Made by a program: the position numbers and the translations under genes
DNA from: Saccharothrix deserti
GTDB taxonomy: Bacteria; Actinomycetota; Actinomycetes; Mycobacteriales; Pseudonocardiaceae
Length of the DNA: 64,000 bases
Reading direction: 5' to 3'
Assembly (NCBI RefSeq): GCF_009769385.1
Contig: NZ_ML775959.1
Span: 1-64,000, forward strand
The notes under the pieces: generated by a model
Told to the model about the DNA's origin: nothing
Database searches by the model: none
What the model saw: the letters and a program-made list of their open reading frames with translations, nothing else
In this document: piece by piece, positions 37,501 to 50,400 of the stretch
How positions within the stretch are numbered: position 1 is the stretch's first letter
Layout: the number at the start of each line of letters is the position of its first letter

Positions 37501-40500
37501 CTGAGTTACGTCGGGGTGGTGCAGCAAGGCCGCTTCCACCTCGCCCAGCTCGACCCGGAACCCGCGAATCTTCACCTGGTCGTCGTCACGGCCGAGGTAT
37601 TCGAGCTGGTCGCCGACCCAGCGGACCCGGTCGCCGGTGCGGTACATCCGCGAGCCGGACGGGCCGAACGGGTCCGGCAGGAACCGCTGCGCGGTGAGGC
37701 CAGGTCGGTTGAGGTAGCCGCGGGCCACCTGCGCGCCACCGATGAACAGCTCACCGGGCACGCCCACCGGCACAGGCTGGAGGTCGGTGTCCAGCACGCG
37801 GGCCACGAGGTTGGCCAGTGGACGTCCGATCAGCGGGCGGTCGCCGGTGACCGGCGTGGACACCGCGTCCACCGTGGTCTCGGTGGGGCCGTAGAAGTTG
37901 TGGGCGGTGGTTCGAGGCGACGCGGCCAGCTCCCGCCACAGCGACTCGGGCAAGGCTTCGCCGCCGAGCGTGACGATCCGGGGCGCGTGCCCGCCGTCGA
38001 GCAGTCCCGCCGGCAGGAGCTGCTGGAGGTGGGACGGGGTGAAGTCGACCATGTCGATCCGGTGGTCCCGCACGTACCGCACCAGCGCGGTGGGCTCCAG
38101 TCGCACCTCGTCGGTGATCACGTGCAGCTCGTGACCGTCGGCCATGAGCAGCACGCCTTCCAAGGCGGTGTCGAAGGAGAACATGGCGGTGTGGGCGACC
38201 TTCATGGGCACGGTGTCGCCGCCGAAGGTCCGGCGGTGGTTGTGCAGCAGGTTCGCCAACTGCCGGTGCTCGACCACGACGCCCTTGGGCTTGCCGGTCG
38301 AGCCGGACGTGTAGATCACGTACGCTGCCTGCTCCGGGCGCACGGTGTCCGGGCGCACGGGCACGTCCGGCGAGGTGTCCGGGAGGGTGGCGAGGTCCTG
38401 CCCGGAAAAATCGGGTACGGCGTCCAGCACCAGCGCGGGGTTCGCGTCGCGCAGCAGGAAGTCGACCCGTTCACGCGGCAGGTCGGGGTCGATCGGCAGG
38501 TACACCGCGCCCGCCTTGTGCACGGCCAGGATCGCCACCACGGAGTCGGCCGAGCGCGGCAGCGACACCGCGACCGCCCGTTCCGCGACCGCCCCGGCCG
38601 CGATCAGGTGGTGGGCCAGCCGGTCGGCGCGGGCGTCCACCTCGGCGTAAGTGAGCCGGGTGTCGCCGCACACCAGCGCGGTGGCGTGAGGAGTCCGGCG
38701 GACCTGCGCCTCGAACAGCGCGGGGAACGTGGTGTCGGGGACGTCCAGCCGCACGCCGTGCCCGTCCGGCTCGTCGCCGAGCAGCAACGGCACCTCGGCC
38801 AACGGCCGGTCCGGTCGCGCGGTGATCCCGGCGAGGAGGGCGACCAGGTGCCGGGACATCCGGTCGACCGTGTCCGCGTCGAACAGGTCGGTGCTGTACT
38901 CGACCGCGCCGCGCAGCACGCCGTCCGACTCGCCGAACTCGAACGTCACGTCGCACAGCGAGGTCAGCAGCGGTAGCCGGACCTCCTCGACCCGCAGCCC
39001 CGGCAGTTCCGGCACCTCACTGCCGGTGTTCTGCAGCAGCACCATGACGTCGAACAGCGCGTTGCGGCTCGGATCACGCTCCGGCCGCACCGCCTCCACC
39101 ACCCGCTCGAACGGCACGTCCTGGTGCGCGAAACCGTCCCGCACGGTGGTCCGCACGTCGGCCAGCAACTCCGCGAACGACCGCCGCAGGTCCACTGTGG
39201 ACCGCAGCACGACGGTGTTGACGAACAGGCCGACCACGTCGTCCAACTCGGCCCGCCCGCGCCCGGACACCGCCGTGCCGACCGCGATGTCGTCCTGACC
39301 GGTGTACCGGGCCAGCAGCACCTTCGTGGCTGCCAGCAGCGCGGTGAACAGGGTGTCGCCGTGCTCGGCGGCCAACGCCTTCACCGCCTTCGCGACCGGC
39401 GCGGGCACGGTGAACTCGTGCATCGCGCCCGCCGTGCCGCGCACCGCCGCACGCGGTCGATCCGTCGGCAGCTCCAGCGGCGGCACCCCGGCCAGGCGGG
39501 TCGCCCAGTAGTCGACGGGCGGCTCGGGCTGCCACGCGGTGTAGTCCACGTACTGCACGGCGAGCGGCGGCAGCTCCTCGCCCGCGTACAACGCGCCGAG
39601 GTCGCGGGCCAGCACGCTGGTCGACCAGCCGTCCGTGACGATGTGGTGCAGCGTCAGCACCAACACGTGCTCCTCAGGCGCCACCCGCACCAGCCGGGTC
39701 CGGAACAGCGGCCCTTGGCGCAGGTCGAACGGCGTGCTCACCTCCTCGCGCAACACCGCCTCCCACGACCCGTCCTCGACCGCGAGCGCCACGTCGAACG
39801 GCTCGTGCACGACCTGCACACCGTCGTCGAACGTCGTGCGCAGCGACTCGTGCCGCGCCACCAGGCCGTTGAGGGCACGTCCCAGGGCGGCCAGGTCCAG
39901 CGGTCCGTGCAGGCGCAGTGCGGTGGGCGTGACGTACTCGGTGCCGCCGGGCTCGAACTGGTCCAGGAACCACAACCGCCGCTGCGCGGGCGACTGGTCG
40001 AACGCGGCGTGGGCGCCATCGCGCGGGATCACCGGGATGGCGTCCACCCCGCCCTTGCCGTGCCCCGCCCCGTCGAGCCCGTTGAGCCCGTCGAGGATGG
40101 CGGCGGCGAGCCCGGACACCGTGGGGTGTTCGAACACCGCGCGCGGCGACAGCTGCACACCGAACGCCGCGCGCAACCGTGAGGTCACGCGGATGCTGAG
40201 GATCGAGTCACCGCCGAGGCGGAAGAAGTGGTCCAGCGCGCCGACCCGCTCCAGGCCCAGCACGTCGGCCAGCACCTCGGCGACGACCCGTTCGGCATCG
40301 GTGCGGGGCGCGACGAACTCGCCGGTCAGGTCGGGCTCGGGCAGCGCCCGGCGGTCCAGCTTGCCGCTGGGCGACAACGGCAGCTCGTCCAGCACCACGA
40401 CCGCCGACGGCACCAGGTAGTCCGGCAACGTGCGGGCCAGCGCGGTGCGCGGATCGGTCTCCGGAGTGCCCGTCACGTACCCGATCAGCCGGTTCCGCCG

Positions 40501-43500
40501 GACCACCACGGCCGACTCGCGGACACCGGGCACGTCGAGCAGCGCCGCTTCGACCTCGCCGGGCTCGATGCGGAAGCCCCGGATCTTGACCTGGTCGTCC
40601 GCGCGCCCCAGATATTCGAGGATTGCCGGCTGTGTCCGATTGTCGGCTCCGCCGACGGAGACCCACCGGACCCGGTCACCCGTGCGGTACATCCGCGAGC
40701 CGGGCGCGCCGAACGGGTCGGCCACGAACCGCTGCGCGGTCAACCCCGGCCGGTCCAGGTAGCCGCGCGCGACCTGGGTGCCACCGACGAACAGCTCACC
40801 GGGCACACCGGGCGGCACCGGCCGCAGGTCGGCGTCCAGCACGTACGCGGCGAGGTTGGGCAGCGGGCGACCGATCACCGGCCGCTCGCCGACGACCCGC
40901 GTCGCCACCGAGTCGACCGTCACCTCGGTGGGCCCGTACTGGTTGAAGCCCTCCACCGGCGAGTCCGCGATCTGCCGCCACAGCGCCGCGTCCACGGCCT
41001 CGCCGCCGAGCATGATCCGGCGCAAACCCGACTCCAGCAGCCCGGCCTGCACCAGCTGTCGCGCGTAGGACGGGGTGAGGTCGACCGTCCCGATGTCGTG
41101 CTCGGTCACGTACCGCACCAGCGCGGCCGGGTCCAGCCGCAGCTCGTCGTCGATGACGTGCAGCTCGTTCCCGGCGGCCAGGAACAGCAGGCCCTCCCAC
41201 GACGTGTCGAACGAGAACGTGGCGGTGACCGCGAACCTGGTCGGCTCGTCCATCGACAGGCCCTCGTGGTTGGCGTAGAACAGGTTCGCCAACTGCCGGT
41301 GCTCCACCACGACGCCCTTGGGCGTGCCGGTCGACCCGGACGTGTAGATCAGGTAGGCGGCGTACTCCGGGCGCAGTTCGACCGGGGGCGGGGTGTCCGG
41401 CAGACCGGTCAGATCGGGCACGGCGTCCAGCACCAACGCCGCCCGCGCGTGGCGCCCCGAACCCGACTGTGCGTCGCGCAGCAGGAAGTCGATGCGTTCG
41501 GCGGGCAGCTCGGGGTCGATCGGCAGGTACACCGCGCCGGCCTTGAGCACGGCGAGCACGGCCACCACCAGGTCGGCCGAGCGCGGCAGCAGGACCGCGA
41601 CGATCCGTTCCGGGCCCGCGCCGTGCGCCAGCAGGTGGTGCGCCAACCGGTTCGTGCGCGCGTCCAGCTCCGCGAACGTCATGGAGGTCCCGTGGAACAC
41701 CAGCGCGGTCGCGTCCGGCGTCCGGCGGGCCTGCTCGGCGAACACCTCCGGGTACAGCGTGGACGGCATGTCGCGCGCGGTCCGGCTCCACTCCACCAGC
41801 ACCTGGTGGCGTTCGGCCTCCGACAGCCACGGCAGGTCCGCGATCGTGACCGCCGGGTCGGCCGCGATCGCCCGCACCAGCTCCCGCAGCCACCCGGCCA
41901 GCCGCTCGGCCGTCGTGGCGTCGAACAACTCCGGGTCGTAGGCCAGGTCCAGGTTGAGCCGGTCGGTCAGGGACGCGCTGAGCGTCAACGGCAGCGTCGC
42001 GTTGTCGACCGCGTCCACCTCGACCACGCGCGGCCCGGCGCCGTCCCGCTCGAACGGGTAGTTCTCGAACACCACGACGCTGTCGAACAGCCGGGTACCG
42101 GTCCAGGACTGGATCTCGGCCAACGACGTGTGCTCGAACCGCCGCGACTCGCTCTGCGCGGCCTGCAGATCGCGCAGCCACGCACCCACCTCGGCGGTGC
42201 CGTCCACGACCGCCCTGGTCGGCACGGTGTTGATCAGCATGCCCACCATGGACTCGACACCGGCCAACTCGGCCGGGCGGCCGGACACCGTGCTGCCGAA
42301 CACCACGTCGGACTCACCGGAGGCGCGGGCCAGCAGCAACGCCCACGCGCCTTGCACGACCGTGTTCACGGTCAGGCCCGCGCGCTGCACGGCGTCACCC
42401 AGGTCCAGCGAGAACCGCACCGATTCCGATGCCTCCGCGCGGTGGGCCTGGGTCGGCGTCCGGTCGAACGGCAGCGGCGTCGGACCGTCCACATCGGACA
42501 GGACGGCGCGCCAGTGCGCCTCGGCGGCGGCCTGGTCCTGCGAAGCCAGCCAGTGCAGGTAGTCCTGGAACGGCCGCCGCGCGGGCAGCCGGGCGGGCGT
42601 GCCGGTGGTGATCGCCCGGTACTGCTCCAGCACCTCGCCGAACACCTGCGCGGTGCTCCAGCCGTCCAGGATCACGTGGTGCGACGACCAGACCAGCTCG
42701 ACCCGGTCACCGCCGAGCGGCGTGACGCCGACCCGCAGCAGCGGTGCCACCCCCAGGTCAAAGGGGCCATCCACCGGTCCGCTGGGCAGCTCCACGTGCC
42801 GGTGCACGACCTGCACCGGCTCGGCCACCCCGTCCCACACCACGCTCGACCGCAGCACGGGCGTGCGGTCGACGACCCGTTGCCACGCCTGCCGCAACGC
42901 CGCCGGATCGCTGACACCGTCGAGCACCAGCCGCATCCGGTCCACGTACGCGCCGGGCTCGACCAGGCTGTGGAACACCATGCCCGCTTGCAGTGGCGTG
43001 AGTGGGTAGAGCGTCTCCACGTCCGGCCCGGCCAGGGCGTCCACCTGCTCCTGGGTGAGCCGGGCCAACGGGAAGTCCGACGGCGTGCGCCCACCGACAC
43101 CGGGCTGCGCGCAGTGCGCCACGATCTCGCGCAGCCCGTCGAGCGTCCGCTCGGCCAGCCGCCGCACGGTGTCCTCGTCGTGCACGTGCGCCGAGTACTC
43201 CCAGCTCAGCTCCAACTCGCCGCGCTCGACCAGGCCGGTCACGTCCAGCAGGTGGCTGCGCGTCGCGTCGGGCGCCAGGTCCTCGCCGACCGCGTCCTGG
43301 CGGGCCCGGTAGAAGCCGCCGTCGGCCACGTCGAACCGACCGTGGTAGTTGAACGAGACCTGCGGCAGCGGCCCGCCGCCCAGCGCCTCGAAGCTCAACC
43401 CCCGGTGCGGCACCGCCCGCAGCGACTCCTTGACCGACTTCAGCGTGCGGTCCCACCGCGTCGCGCCACCGTCGCCGAACGTCTCCAGCACCACCGGGAA

Positions 43501-46500
43501 CTGCGTGGTGAACCAGCCGACCGTGCGGTTGAGGTCCACGCCCGGCAGCAGCTCCTCGCGGCCGTGGCCCTCCAGCGCCACGCTCACCGCGTCCCGACCG
43601 GTCCACTCCGCCAACGCCCGCCCGACCGCGCTCAGCAGCACGTCGTTGACCTGCGTCCGGTACACCGGGGGCACGGCGGTCAGCAACGCGTCCGTGGTCG
43701 CCCGGTCCAGCCGCACCGACACCACGCGCACCGAGCCGGCCGTGTTCGCGCCGTCCCGGTCCACCGGCAGCGCCTCGGGGTCGGGCAGCGAACGCCAGTG
43801 CTCCCGCGCGTCGTCCAACGCGCCGGACCGCACGTGCTCGGCCAGCCGGTGCGCCCACTGCGTGAACGACGTGCCGACGGGCTCCAACGGCACGCCCCGG
43901 TAGGCCTGCTCCAGGTCGCCGAGCAGGATCCGCCACGACACGCCGTCCATCACCAGGTGGTGCACGGTCAGCAGCAGTCGCGGCCGCGCACCGGGGAAGA
44001 ACACCGCCCGCAGCAACGGCCCCCTGCCCAGGTCGAGGCTGCGCTGCGCCTCCCGCGCCGTCGCCTCCACGTCCGCCTCGGTCGAGATCCGGAACACGTC
44101 GGCCTCGGTGTCCGCGACCTCCTGCACCCACTGCCCGTCCACCTCGCGGAACCGCAGCCGCAGCGCGTCGTGGTGCTCGACCACGGTCCGCACGGCGTCC
44201 CGCAGCGCCGCCGCCTCCACCTCCGGGTCCAGCTCGACCAGCAGCGTCATGGTGAAGTGCGGCAGCGGTTCGTGCTCCGCGAAGAACCACCGCTGGATCG
44301 GGGTGAGCGGCGCCGGCCCGGTGAACAGCGGTTCCGGCGCGACCTCGGCGGCCTCCGACACCACCGGCGCCAACTCGGCGATCGTCTGGTGCCGGAACAC
44401 GTCCCGCGAGGTCAGGTGCAGCCCGGCCTGCCGGGCCCGCGACACCAGCTGGATGGACAGGATCGAGTCGCCGCCCACCGCGAAGAAGTTGTCCTCCACC
44501 CCGATCCGCTCCGCGCCCAGCACCTCGGCCCAGATCCGGGCCAGCTCGGCTTCGACGGGTGTGCGCGGCGCGACGAACTCGCCGTCACCGACGGCCTGCG
44601 GCGCGGGCAGCGCGGCCCGGTCCAGCTTCCCGTTCGGCGTCAACGGCAGCCGGTCCAGCTCCACGAACGCCGACGGCACCTGGTACTCCGGCAACAGGTG
44701 CCGCAGGTGTTCCCGCAGGTCGGCCGGCCCGGTCGTGACCACGTACCCGACCAGGCGGGTGTGCCCGTTGTCGGTGCGCGCGACCACGGCGGCTCCGGTG
44801 ACGTCCGGGTGGCTCAGCAGCGCGGCTTCGACCTCGCCCGGCTCGATCCGGAACCCGCGGATCTTGACCTGGTCGTCGGTCCGCCCCAGGTACTCCAACG
44901 TGCCGTCGGCCAACCACCGGACCCGGTCACCCGTGCGGTACATCCGCGAGCCGGCCTCACCGAACGGGTCGGCCAGGAACCGGTCCGCGGTCAACCCCGG
45001 CCGGTTCAGGTAGCCGCGAGCCACCTGGGCGCCCGCGATGAACAGCTCACCGGGCACGCCAACCGGCACGGGCCGGAGGTCGTCGTCCAACACGCGTGCG
45101 GTGAGGTTGGCGAGCGGTCGGCCGATGACCGGCCGATCACCGGTGATCAGGCAGGACACCGCGTCCACCGTGGTCTCGGTCGGTCCGTAGAAGTTGTAGG
45201 CCGCGACGTCGGCCCGCGCCAACTCCCGCCACAGCGCCGTGCCCAGGGCCTCGCCGCCGAGCATCAGCACCTTGGGCCGGTGCTCGCCGTCGAGCAGCCC
45301 GGACCGCACGAGCTGCTGCACGTACGACGGGGTGAGGTCGAGGAAGTCGATCCGGTGGTCCCGCACGTACCGCACCAGCGCGGGGGGCTCCAGCCGCACC
45401 TCGTCGGTGAGCACGTGCAGCTCGTGGCCGTCGGCCATGAGCAGCGGGCCCTCCCACGAGGTGTCGAAGGAGAACACGGCGGACACCGCGACCCGCATGT
45501 GCTCGGTGGCGAAGTCCTCGCGGTGGTTGTGCAGCAGGTTCACCAACTGCCGGTGCTCGACCACGACGCCCTTGGGCTTGCCGGTCGACCCGGACGTGTA
45601 GATCACGTACGCGGCGTTGTCCGGCCTCAGCGGCACGTCCGGCGCGTTCCCGGGCAGGCCGGAGGTGTCGACCGGCGCGTCGATCACGCGCACCGCGCCG
45701 GAATCCTCGAGCAGGTACCGCCGGCGGGCCTCCGGCAGACCGGGGTCCACGGGCAGGTACACCGCACCCGCCTTGAGGATTCCGAGGATGCCGACGACCC
45801 AGTCGAGCCCGCGCGGCAACGACAGCGCGACGACCTGCTCCGGCTCGACGCCCTCGCGGAGCAGGTGGTGCGCCAGCCGGTTCGCCCTCGCGTCGACCTC
45901 CGCGAAGGTGAGGCTCGTGCCCTCGCACACCAGTGCCGTCGCGTCCGGCGTGCGGCGGGCCTGCGCCTCGAACAGCGCGGGGAACGTGGTGCCCGGGACG
46001 GCGAGCGCCTTGCCCCGGCCGTCCGGCTCGTCGCCCAGCAGCAGTGGCAGCTCCGACATCGGCCGGTGCGGGTCGGCGGTGATACCGGCCAGCAGCACGA
46101 GCAGGTGCTGCGCCATGCGGTCGATCGTGGCCGCGTCGAACAGCTCCGTGCTGTACTCGACGAGTCCGTGCAGGCCGTCGTCGGTCCGGGTGAAGTCGAT
46201 GCTCAGGTCGAAGTTCGACCACTGCCGGGTGAGCGGGTACTCCTCGACGCGCAGGCCGGGCAGCTCCGGCAACGCGCCGCCAGACCCGTGGAACGACGCG
46301 TTCTGCAACACCACCATCACGTCGAACAGCGGCGTGCGGCTCGGGTCGCGTGACGCGCCCACCGCCTCCACCACCCGGTCGAACGGCACGTCGTCGTGCG
46401 CGAACGCGTCCAGCGCGGTGCGGTTGGCCTCGGCCAGGAACTCGGCGAACGACCGCGACCTGTCCACAGTGGACCGCAGTACCACGGTGCCGACCAGGAA

Positions 46501-47427
46501 CCCGACCAGCCCGGCCAGCTCCGGCCGGTTGCGCCCGCTGGTGACGGTGCCGATCGCGATGTCGTCCTGCCCGGTGTACCGGGCCAGCAGCAGCTGGCAC
46601 GCGGCCATCAACGTGGTGAACAGCGTGGTCTCGTTGACCCTGGCCAACTCCGCCAGGTCGGAGGCCAACCGGCCGGGCACGGTGAACTCGTGCGTCGCGC
46701 CTGCCGACGTGCGCTCCGCCGGTCGCGGCCGGTCGGTGGGCAGGTCCAGCGGCGTCACCCCGGCGAGCCGGTCGATCCAGAAGCCCACGTCGACGGGCCG
46801 TTCGCGCTGCCAAACGGCGTAGTCGGCGTACTGCAACCGCGGTGGGGCAAGCGTTTCGCCCCGGTACAGCGCGCCCAACTCGTCGGCCAGCACGCCCAGC
46901 GACCAGCCGTCCACCACGATGTGGTGCGAGGTCAGCAGCAGCACGTGCACGTCGTCGGACTCGGTCATCAGGGCGGCGCGGAACAGCGGGCCGCCCTGCA
47001 GGTCGAACGGCCGGTCCAGCTCCGCGCGCAGGTCGTCGGTCGCGACCACCACGAGCCCGCCGCCCTCGCCGCCCGCCTGCGCGGGGTCGTGCACCACCTG
47101 CACCGGACGGCCGTCGACCTGGTCGAACGTGGTGCGCAGCGATTCGTGCCGCCGCACCAGCTCGCACAACGCGCCGGTCAGCCGGGGCAGGTCGAGGGAA
47201 CCGGTGAGCCGCAACGCCATCGCGCTGGTGTACTCGGTGCTGTCGGGCTGGAACCGGTCCAGGAACCACAGCCGCTGCTGGCCGGCGGACAGCGGCAGCG
47301 GCTCGTCGCGCGGCGCGGGCGGGATCACGTCGGCGCTGGGCGCGGCCCGGCCGGCGAGCCGGTCGCGGAGCCGTTCCCGCAGGTGTTCGGGCAGCGCGGA
47401 GATGCGGTCTTGCTTGGACGTCGTCAT
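28522..47427 (-). CDS. NRPS B: five modules, C-A-T-E/C-A-T/C-A-T-E/C-A-T/C-A-T-E, no thioesterase
   Basis: A protein of 6301 aa from the ATG at 47427 ([20 protein letters not shown], a helical docking start), 4 bases after the stop of NRPS A. Approximate domains: C4 43-470, A4 478-960, T4 985, E4 1040-1465; C5 1475, A5 1890, T5 2408; C6 2478, A6 2900, T6 3415, E6 3475; C7 3903, A7 4341, T7 4850; C8 4900, A8 5330, T8 5843, E8 5900-6301. All A domains keep the YTSGSTG loop and the A10 lysine. Pocket codes read by eye: A4 DTEDMGFVDK, A5 DTEDMGQVDK, A6 DTEDTGFVDK (acidic pockets, likely Orn/Lys/Arg/Dab-type), A7 DFWNIGMVHK (Thr), A8 DALLVGAVVK. C4, C6, C8 are LCL-like ([17 protein letters not shown]) and C5, C7 are DCL-like (YPLTPLQAG). 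E6 reads HHLVVDAVS, with Ala for the usual Gly. It ends on E8 without TE. Confidence 0.93.
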   Translation of the reverse strand: MTTSKQDRISALPEHLRERLRDRLAGRAAPSADVIPPAPRDEPLPLSAGQQRLWFLDRFQPDSTEYTSAMALRLTGSLDLPRLTGALCELVRRHESLRTTFDQVDGRPVQVVHDPAQAGGEGGGLVVVATDDLRAELDRPFDLQGGPLFRAALMTESDDVHVLLLTSHHIVVDGWSLGVLADELGALYRGETLAPPRLQYADYAVWQRERPVDVGFWIDRLAGVTPLDLPTDRPRPAERTSAGATHEFTVPGRLASDLAELARVNETTLFTTLMAACQLLLARYTGQDDIAIGTVTSGRNRPELAGLVGFLVGTVVLRSTVDRSRSFAEFLAEANRTALDAFAHDDVPFDRVVEAVGASRDPSRTPLFDVMVVLQNASFHGSGGALPELPGLRVEEYPLTRQWSNFDLSIDFTRTDDGLHGLVEYSTELFDAATIDRMAQHLLVLLAGITADPHRPMSELPLLLGDEPDGRGKALAVPGTTFPALFEAQARRTPDATALVCEGTSLTFAEVDARANRLAHHLLREGVEPEQVVALSLPRGLDWVVGILGILKAGAVYLPVDPGLPEARRRYLLEDSGAVRVIDAPVDTSGLPGNAPDVPLRPDNAAYVIYTSGSTGKPKGVVVEHRQLVNLLHNHREDFATEHMRVAVSAVFSFDTSWEGPLLMADGHELHVLTDEVRLEPPALVRYVRDHRIDFLDLTPSYVQQLVRSGLLDGEHRPKVLMLGGEALGTALWRELARADVAAYNFYGPTETTVDAVSCLITGDRPVIGRPLANLTARVLDDDLRPVPVGVPGELFIAGAQVARGYLNRPGLTADRFLADPFGEAGSRMYRTGDRVRWLADGTLEYLGRTDDQVKIRGFRIEPGEVEAALLSHPDVTGAAVVARTDNGHTRLVGYVVTTGPADLREHLRHLLPEYQVPSAFVELDRLPLTPNGKLDRAALPAPQAVGDGEFVAPRTPVEAELARIWAEVLGAERIGVEDNFFAVGGDSILSIQLVSRARQAGLHLTSRDVFRHQTIAELAPVVSEAAEVAPEPLFTGPAPLTPIQRWFFAEHEPLPHFTMTLLVELDPEVEAAALRDAVRTVVEHHDALRLRFREVDGQWVQEVADTEADVFRISTEADVEATAREAQRSLDLGRGPLLRAVFFPGARPRLLLTVHHLVMDGVSWRILLGDLEQAYRGVPLEPVGTSFTQWAHRLAEHVRSGALDDAREHWRSLPDPEALPVDRDGANTAGSVRVVSVRLDRATTDALLTAVPPVYRTQVNDVLLSAVGRALAEWTGRDAVSVALEGHGREELLPGVDLNRTVGWFTTQFPVVLETFGDGGATRWDRTLKSVKESLRAVPHRGLSFEALGGGPLPQVSFNYHGRFDVADGGFYRARQDAVGEDLAPDATRSHLLDVTGLVERGELELSWEYSAHVHDEDTVRRLAERTLDGLREIVAHCAQPGVGGRTPSDFPLARLTQEQVDALAGPDVETLYPLTPLQAGMVFHSLVEPGAYVDRMRLVLDGVSDPAALRQAWQRVVDRTPVLRSSVVWDGVAEPVQVVHRHVELPSGPVDGPFDLGVAPLLRVGVTPLGGDRVELVWSSHHVILDGWSTAQVFGEVLEQYRAITTGTPARLPARRPFQDYLHWLASQDQAAAEAHWRAVLSDVDGPTPLPFDRTPTQAHRAEASESVRFSLDLGDAVQRAGLTVNTVVQGAWALLLARASGESDVVFGSTVSGRPAELAGVESMVGMLINTVPTRAVVDGTAEVGAWLRDLQAAQSESRRFEHTSLAEIQSWTGTRLFDSVVVFENYPFERDGAGPRVVEVDAVDNATLPLTLSASLTDRLNLDLAYDPELFDATTAERLAGWLRELVRAIAADPAVTIADLPWLSEAERHQVLVEWSRTARDMPSTLYPEVFAEQARRTPDATALVFHGTSMTFAELDARTNRLAHHLLAHGAGPERIVAVLLPRSADLVVAVLAVLKAGAVYLPIDPELPAERIDFLLRDAQSGSGRHARAALVLDAVPDLTGLPDTPPPVELRPEYAAYLIYTSGSTGTPKGVVVEHRQLANLFYANHEGLSMDEPTRFAVTATFSFDTSWEGLLFLAAGNELHVIDDELRLDPAALVRYVTEHDIGTVDLTPSYARQLVQAGLLESGLRRIMLGGEAVDAALWRQIADSPVEGFNQYGPTEVTVDSVATRVVGERPVIGRPLPNLAAYVLDADLRPVPPGVPGELFVGGTQVARGYLDRPGLTAQRFVADPFGAPGSRMYRTGDRVRWVSVGGADNRTQPAILEYLGRADDQVKIRGFRIEPGEVEAALLDVPGVRESAVVVRRNRLIGYVTGTPETDPRTALARTLPDYLVPSAVVVLDELPLSPSGKLDRRALPEPDLTGEFVAPRTDAERVVAEVLADVLGLERVGALDHFFRLGGDSILSIRVTSRLRAAFGVQLSPRAVFEHPTVSGLAAAILDGLNGLDGAGHGKGGVDAIPVIPRDGAHAAFDQSPAQRRLWFLDQFEPGGTEYVTPTALRLHGPLDLAALGRALNGLVARHESLRTTFDDGVQVVHEPFDVALAVEDGSWEAVLREEVSTPFDLRQGPLFRTRLVRVAPEEHVLVLTLHHIVTDGWSTSVLARDLGALYAGEELPPLAVQYVDYTAWQPEPPVDYWATRLAGVPPLELPTDRPRAAVRGTAGAMHEFTVPAPVAKAVKALAAEHGDTLFTALLAATKVLLARYTGQDDIAVGTAVSGRGRAELDDVVGLFVNTVVLRSTVDLRRSFAELLADVRTTVRDGFAHQDVPFERVVEAVRPERDPSRNALFDVMVLLQNTGSEVPELPGLRVEEVRLPLLTSLCDVTFEFGESDGVLRGAVEYSTDLFDADTVDRMSRHLVALLAGITARPDRPLAEVPLLLGDEPDGHGVRLDVPDTTFPALFEAQVRRTPHATALVCGDTRLTYAEVDARADRLAHHLIAAGAVAERAVAVSLPRSADSVVAILAVHKAGAVYLPIDPDLPRERVDFLLRDANPALVLDAVPDFSGQDLATLPDTSPDVPVRPDTVRPEQAAYVIYTSGSTGKPKGVVVEHRQLANLLHNHRRTFGGDTVPMKVAHTAMFSFDTALEGVLLMADGHELHVITDEVRLEPTALVRYVRDHRIDMVDFTPSHLQQLLPAGLLDGGHAPRIVTLGGEALPESLWRELAASPRTTAHNFYGPTETTVDAVSTPVTGDRPLIGRPLANLVARVLDTDLQPVPVGVPGELFIGGAQVARGYLNRPGLTAQRFLPDPFGPSGSRMYRTGDRVRWVGDQLEYLGRDDDQVKIRGFRVELGEVEAALLHHPDVTQAAVTAREHNGHQRLVAYTAGTATDLAGWLKQRLPDYLVPSAFVPLDALPLTPSGKVDRRALPAPTFTDAGYVAPEAGVAATLADIWAEVLGVERVGARDNFFALGGDSILSMQVVSRARQAGLKLTSKDVFLRQTVADLALAVTDDAGPAHEAVTVPVPSGQAPLTPIQRWFFTNHGPLAHFTMSVVVEVGDVEPAVVRDAVRAVVAHHDALRLRFTRVDGVWQQEVADVESAEVFHLASTEDLATEAELARTSLDLRHGPLLRAVLFADGRLFVTAHHLVVDAVSWRILLADLDTALAGGDLGPKSTAFTDWARRLDRHVRDGRFDHALAHWAAVPVEAVPVQEAVPTTAGTARNVSVRLGRAETDALLHAVPDAYRTQVNDVLLTALTSAFAGRALVTLEGHGREELFEGVDPSRTVGWFTAQFPVALELPDGDWGAALKSVKEQLRAVPDKGLSYEALKHWDRGLTGSLPRVCFNYLGRWDDELAKIGSDTEAGADHGREVPDDLTRPYLLDITAAVSAGELVVDWEYSTEAHDEVAVWALADRMLDALRGIVAFCARPDAWGRTPSDFPLAKLTAEQVDRIASPDVEDIYPLTPLQAGMLFHSLVDDGTAYVNQLRVRLSGVDDPARFGAAWQRVVDRTPILRSSVVWEGLDEPVQVVRRGVTVPVTCADVTDELVAADAAAGVDLTTAPLMRLAIGRVSDTEIDLLWTSHHVLLDGWSTAQVFGEVLNEYAGGTAPARRPFRDYLAWLAELDQSAAESYWRGVLAGFDTPTPLPFDRPPAEAHRAESSAQIVLDLPVTALDAVARTHGLTVNTLVQGAWALLLARMSGRRDVVFGSTVSGRPAELPGVESMVGMFINTVPTRVSVESEAEVVAWLRRLQEAQSESRQFEHVSLAQVQGWAGTRLFDSLLAFENYPVDKDTPDGAPRVGEVDGLDTTTFPLAVRAHVDDALHVELTYDPRLFDASTIAALGDRLGRLLDGIGADPHRRVFELPWLSDAELDQVLVSWNGPSSGATPSGATVSGAVVEDTIPSLFAARAARTPDAVAVTCEGAHLTYRELDERANRLAHHLIGVGAGPESLVALRFPRSLDLVVAVLGVLKAGAAYLPLDVSYPADRVSYMIGDSQPTTTLDSLPDLSDRSGLPVDAPDVPLRPDNAAYVIYTSGSTGRPKGVVVPHSNVVRLFSETDRWFGFGADDVWTLFHSYAFDFSVWELWGALLHGGRLVVVPYEVSRSPREFARLVADEGVTVLNQTPSAFYQLLAEAPDLDVRYVIFGGEALDVRKLSAWRGSGALVNMYGITETTVHVTWSAVSSSGRDGSIGVPIPDLRVYVLDEELQPVAAGVVGEMYVAGPGVARGYLNRPGLTASRFVANPFGPAGSRMYRTGDLARWVDGRLEYFGRADQQVKIRGYRIELGEIEAVLAAHTAVAQVAVVVREDRLVAYYVPAEAASAVGLREHVARALPDYMVPTAYVPLERLPLNANGKLDRAALPAPEREASAAGGFVAPRTEAERVVASVWADVLGLAAVGVEDNFFALGGDSISSIRVVSRLRSWFDVSPRDLFDHPTVAGLAARLSGAAGSVISRVEGELPLSFAQQRLWFLDQFSPGGTEYVTPLAVRLRGGLDVPRLERALSGVVARHEPLRTTFPAVDGLPVAVVRSAADVVLPVVDEMPAVEPFDLAEGPLFRPVLVRLGPDDHVLALTMHHIITDGWSGGVLMSDLAALYDGEELPPLPIRYGDFAAWQREQPLDVQLDYWREQLADVPALELPTDRPRPPVQTTAGAQTEFVVPAPVAERLRELARAVDGTLFMALVAACQVLFHRWSGQDDFAVGTVASGRERAETQDLVGFFVNTVVLRARISPSATFPEFLARTRETVLDALAHQDVPFERVVDAVQPDRDTSRTPLFQAVVALQNAPQAPGFPGLEAVDVAQPVVSTGFDVTVEFTEEGDGGLLGSVEFNTDLFDADTIGRLVEHLGVLLSGIAADADRPLWALPVLPDGERELLAAWGSAGPAVDGPGFVESVEAQVARTPDALALTGAVDVTYAELNARANRLAHHLIGLGAGPERIVALRMPRSVDLVVAELAVLKAGAAFLPVDPEYPAERISFMLADARPLVVLDGPVASDGQPDTNPGVVVRPEHPAYVIYTSGSTGRPKGVVVSHAGLGTFSAAEIAHFDVSPGDRVLEFSSPSFDASVLELCMALPAGAALVVPPPGPLLGDQLAEVIDSFGVTHALIPPVALATVPDVELPTFRTLVVGGDACSADLVRRWAPGRRMINAYGPTESTVVTSWSEPLEPGGVPPIGRPIPGTRVHVLDGALQPVPVGVAGELYVSGVGLARGYLDRPGLTASRFVADPFGPPGSRMYRTGDVVRWTAVGGAGDRMRSGVLDYLGRADEQVKIRGFRIELGEVETALLRHPDVREAVVVARADGRGHKRLVAYVVGEVAKVREFLGESLPDYLVPSLFVPVEALPISPNGKVDRARLPEPDFSAPAGAGYVAPGGPVEEALAAVWADVLGVPRVGVEDNFFALGGDSILSMQVVARARQAGYRFATRDLFVHQTIASLAPHVSAEVVSGAERAPVVGDVPLTPIQHWFLTSGRRNPHHFNQSHLVELDPAVDVAALRRALGVLVAHHDALRLRFTSVDGVWRQHNDGVRDVDVDVLTVVDGAEELEAVADEVHASFDLGSGPLFRAVLFRAEQPLLLLVAHHLVVDGVSWRILLDDLETAYRGEDLGAKTTSYQEWSRRLEAHVLGGGLDDEVAHWSATFPPGPTPRGAAEAVTVELSADDTDALLRGAPVAYRTRINDVLLAALAWALARWTGSSRVAVDLEGHGREDVLDVDLSRTVGWFTTVFPVALDVPDGTWRDRVKAVRRQLRAVPGNGFGYGALRQHGLVPDAGRPAVSFNYLGQFDGGSAESTGLYRAVLPSVGHEHDPADVGDHVLDVVGEAGRTLGFTWYYHPSVHSGAEIESVAADFATALRAIAADCRGAM

Positions 47428-47431
47428 GTGG

Positions 47432-50400
47432 TCACGCCTCTCCATCCGCGAGAGCCAGGGCTTCGAGATCGGCCAGCACCAGTTCCTCGACCAGTTCGGC
47501 CAGCGCGGAGACGGTGCGGGCGGTGAGGACGTCACGCGGGGAGAGGTCGACGTCGAACGCCGCCTTGGTGCGCGCGGTGATGTGCAGGCCGCGGATCGAG
47601 TCGCCGCCGAGGGCGAAGAAACTGTCCTCCACGCCGACCCGGTTGACGCCGAGCACGTCGGCCCAGATCGCGGCGATCGCCTCTTCGGTCTCGGTGCGCG
47701 GTGCCACGTACTCGTCGGACGTGACCGCGTCGCGCTCGGGCGCGGGGAGCGCGACGCGGTCGAGCTTGCCGTTCGCGGTCAGCGGCAAGCTGTCCAGTGC
47801 GACGAACGCCGCCGGGACCATGTGGTCGGGCAGGACCCTGGACGTGTGGTCGCGCAGCTCCGATGCCGTTGTCGGCTTGTCCGGCACGAAGTACGCCACC
47901 AGGCGGTGCTCGTTCGCCACTACAACGACTTGGGCGACGCCGGGATGCGCCAGCAGCGCCGCTTCCACCTCGCCGAGTTCGACCCGGAAGCCGCGGATCT
48001 TCACCTGCTGGTCCGCTCGGCCCAGGTAGTCCAACCGGCCGTCGGCCCATCGCGCCAGGTCACCCGTGCGGTACATCCGGTCGCCGGGTGGACCGAAGGG
48101 GTTGGCCGGGAAGCGTTGCGCGGTCAGGCCGGGCCGGTTGAGGTACCCGCGCGCCACACCGGGACCGGCGACGTACATCTCGCCGGGCACGCCGGGCGGC
48201 ACCGGCTTCAGGTCGTCGTCCAACACGTAGACCCGCAGATCCGGTATCGGCACGCCGATCGAGCCGTCGTGCCCAGAAGAGTCGTGCCCAGAAGAGTCGT
48301 GCCCAGAAGAGTCGTGCCCAGAAGAGTCGTGCCCAGAAGAGTCATGCCCAGAAGAGGGGACAGCGCTCCAGGTGACGTGGACCGTGGTCTCGGTGATCCC
48401 GTACATGTTGACCAGCGCGCCACGTCCGCGCCACGCGTCGAGTTTGCGCACGTCGAGGGCTTCCCCGCCGAAGATCACGTATCGGACGTCGAGGTCGGGT
48501 GCTTCGGCGAGCAGTGGGTGGAACGCGGATGGGGTCTGGTTGAGCACGGTGACGCGCTCGTCGGCGATGAGGCGGGCGAAGTCGCGTGGCGACCTTGAGA
48601 CCTCGTGGGGGACGACGACGAGGCGTCCGCCGTGCAGGAGCGCGCCCCACAGTTCCCAGACCGAGAAGTCGAAGGCGTAGCTGTGGAACAGGGTCCACAC
48701 GTCGTCCGGGCCGAACCCGAACCAGTGGTCGGTGGCGCTGAACAGCCGCACCACGTTGGCGTGCGGCACCACCACACCCTTGGGCTTGCCGGTCGACCCC
48801 GACGTGTAGATCACATACGCCGCCTGGTCGGGCCTGGCCGGGACGTTCGGGGCGGTGCTCGGCAGGCCCGTGAGGTCCGGCAGGCGTTCCAGGGTGTGTA
48901 TTGGCCGAGAGTCGGTGATCATATATGAGATACGATCGGCCGGGTATGAAACATCCAACGGCAGGTAAGCCGCCCCGGCTTTCAGCACCCCGAGGATCGC
49001 GACGACGAGGTCGGCCGATCGGGGGAACTTCAACGCCACCAACGTTTCCGGCCCCGCGCCCGCCGCGATCAGGTGGTGCGCCAGGCGGTTCGCGTGCTCG
49101 TCCAGCTCGCGGTAGGTCAGGTTCGTGCCTTCGCACGTCACCGCCACCGCATTCGGTGTGCGCGCGGCCTGTGCGGCGAACAGGGACGGGATGGTGTCCG
49201 TGATCGGGGTGCGGGCCGCCGAGCCGTTCCAGTCGACCAGCACCTGGCGGATCTCGGCCTCGGACAGCCACGGCACGTCGGCCAGCGGCCGATCCGGGTC
49301 CTCGACCAGGCCGACGAGCAGTCTGCGCAGCCGCTCACCGAGCCGTTCGACGGTGGTGGCGTCGAACATCGCCGGCTCGTACCCCAGCAGCACGCCCAGC
49401 CGTTCGGCCGGGTAGACGGTGGCGCCGAGCGGGAAGCTGGTGGTCTCGACGGCGGACAGCTCGCGCAGGCCCACGCCTTCGTGCCCGAGGGCTTCGCTGA
49501 GGTCGGCCGGGTAGTTCTCGAACACCACGACGCTGTCGAACAGGTCCGTGCCGCGCTCGACCCCGCTCCAGCCCTGGATCCTGGTCAGCGGCACGTGCTC
49601 GAACCGGCGCGACTCGACCTGGCCGTCCTGCAGCGAGCGCAGCCAGTCCGCGACCGGCGCGGCGCCGTCGACCTGGACCCGCACCGGCAGGGTGTTGATG
49701 AAGATGCCGGTGATCCCGTCCACGCCGGGCAGGTCCGCCGGGCGGCCGGAGACGGTCGCGCCGAAGCACACGTCACGCCTGCCGCTGGACCGGGCGAGCA
49801 GCAGCGCCCACGCGCCCTGCACGATCGCGCTCGGGGTGAGCCGGTGCCGGCGGGCGAACTCGTAGAGCTGTTCGGACTCGGTCGCGGTCAGTTCGACCGA
49901 GAGGCGTTGCGACGAGGTGCCGTGCGGCGCCGTGCGGTCGGCGGGCAGCGGGGTGGGTGAGTCGAACGTGCCGAGCACCCGCCGCCAGTGCGCCTCGGCC
50001 GCGTCGTCGTCCCGCTGCCGCACCAGCCAGGCGACGTAGTCGCGGAACGGTCGGCGTTCCGGGAGCTCGCCCGGGTTGAGCACGTCGGACAGCACGTGGA
50101 AGACGCTCCAGCCGTCCAGCAGCACGTGGTGGAACGTCCACAGCACCTGGACGCTGGTGGGGGAGAGGCGGGCGATCGCGACCCGCATCAACGGCGCGAC
50201 GCCGAGGTCGAGGCCCTGCGCCCGGTCTTCGGCCAGCAGTTCGCGCAGCCGGTCGGCGCGGGCGTTCTCGTCGAGGTCGCTCCAGTCCAGGAAGGTGAAC
50301 GGCACGCGGGCGTGTTCGTGCACCACCTGCAACGGCTCGCGCACGTCCTCCCACAGCACGGAACTGCGCAGCACGGGCGTCCGGTCGACCACGCGTTGCC

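Noticed and set aside
47428-47535. Upstream extension of NRPS B to start at 47535 or 47445
   Set aside because: The extension overlaps the acidic C terminus of NRPS A out of frame. The ATG at 47427 has ggagagg upstream and begins a plausible docking helix.
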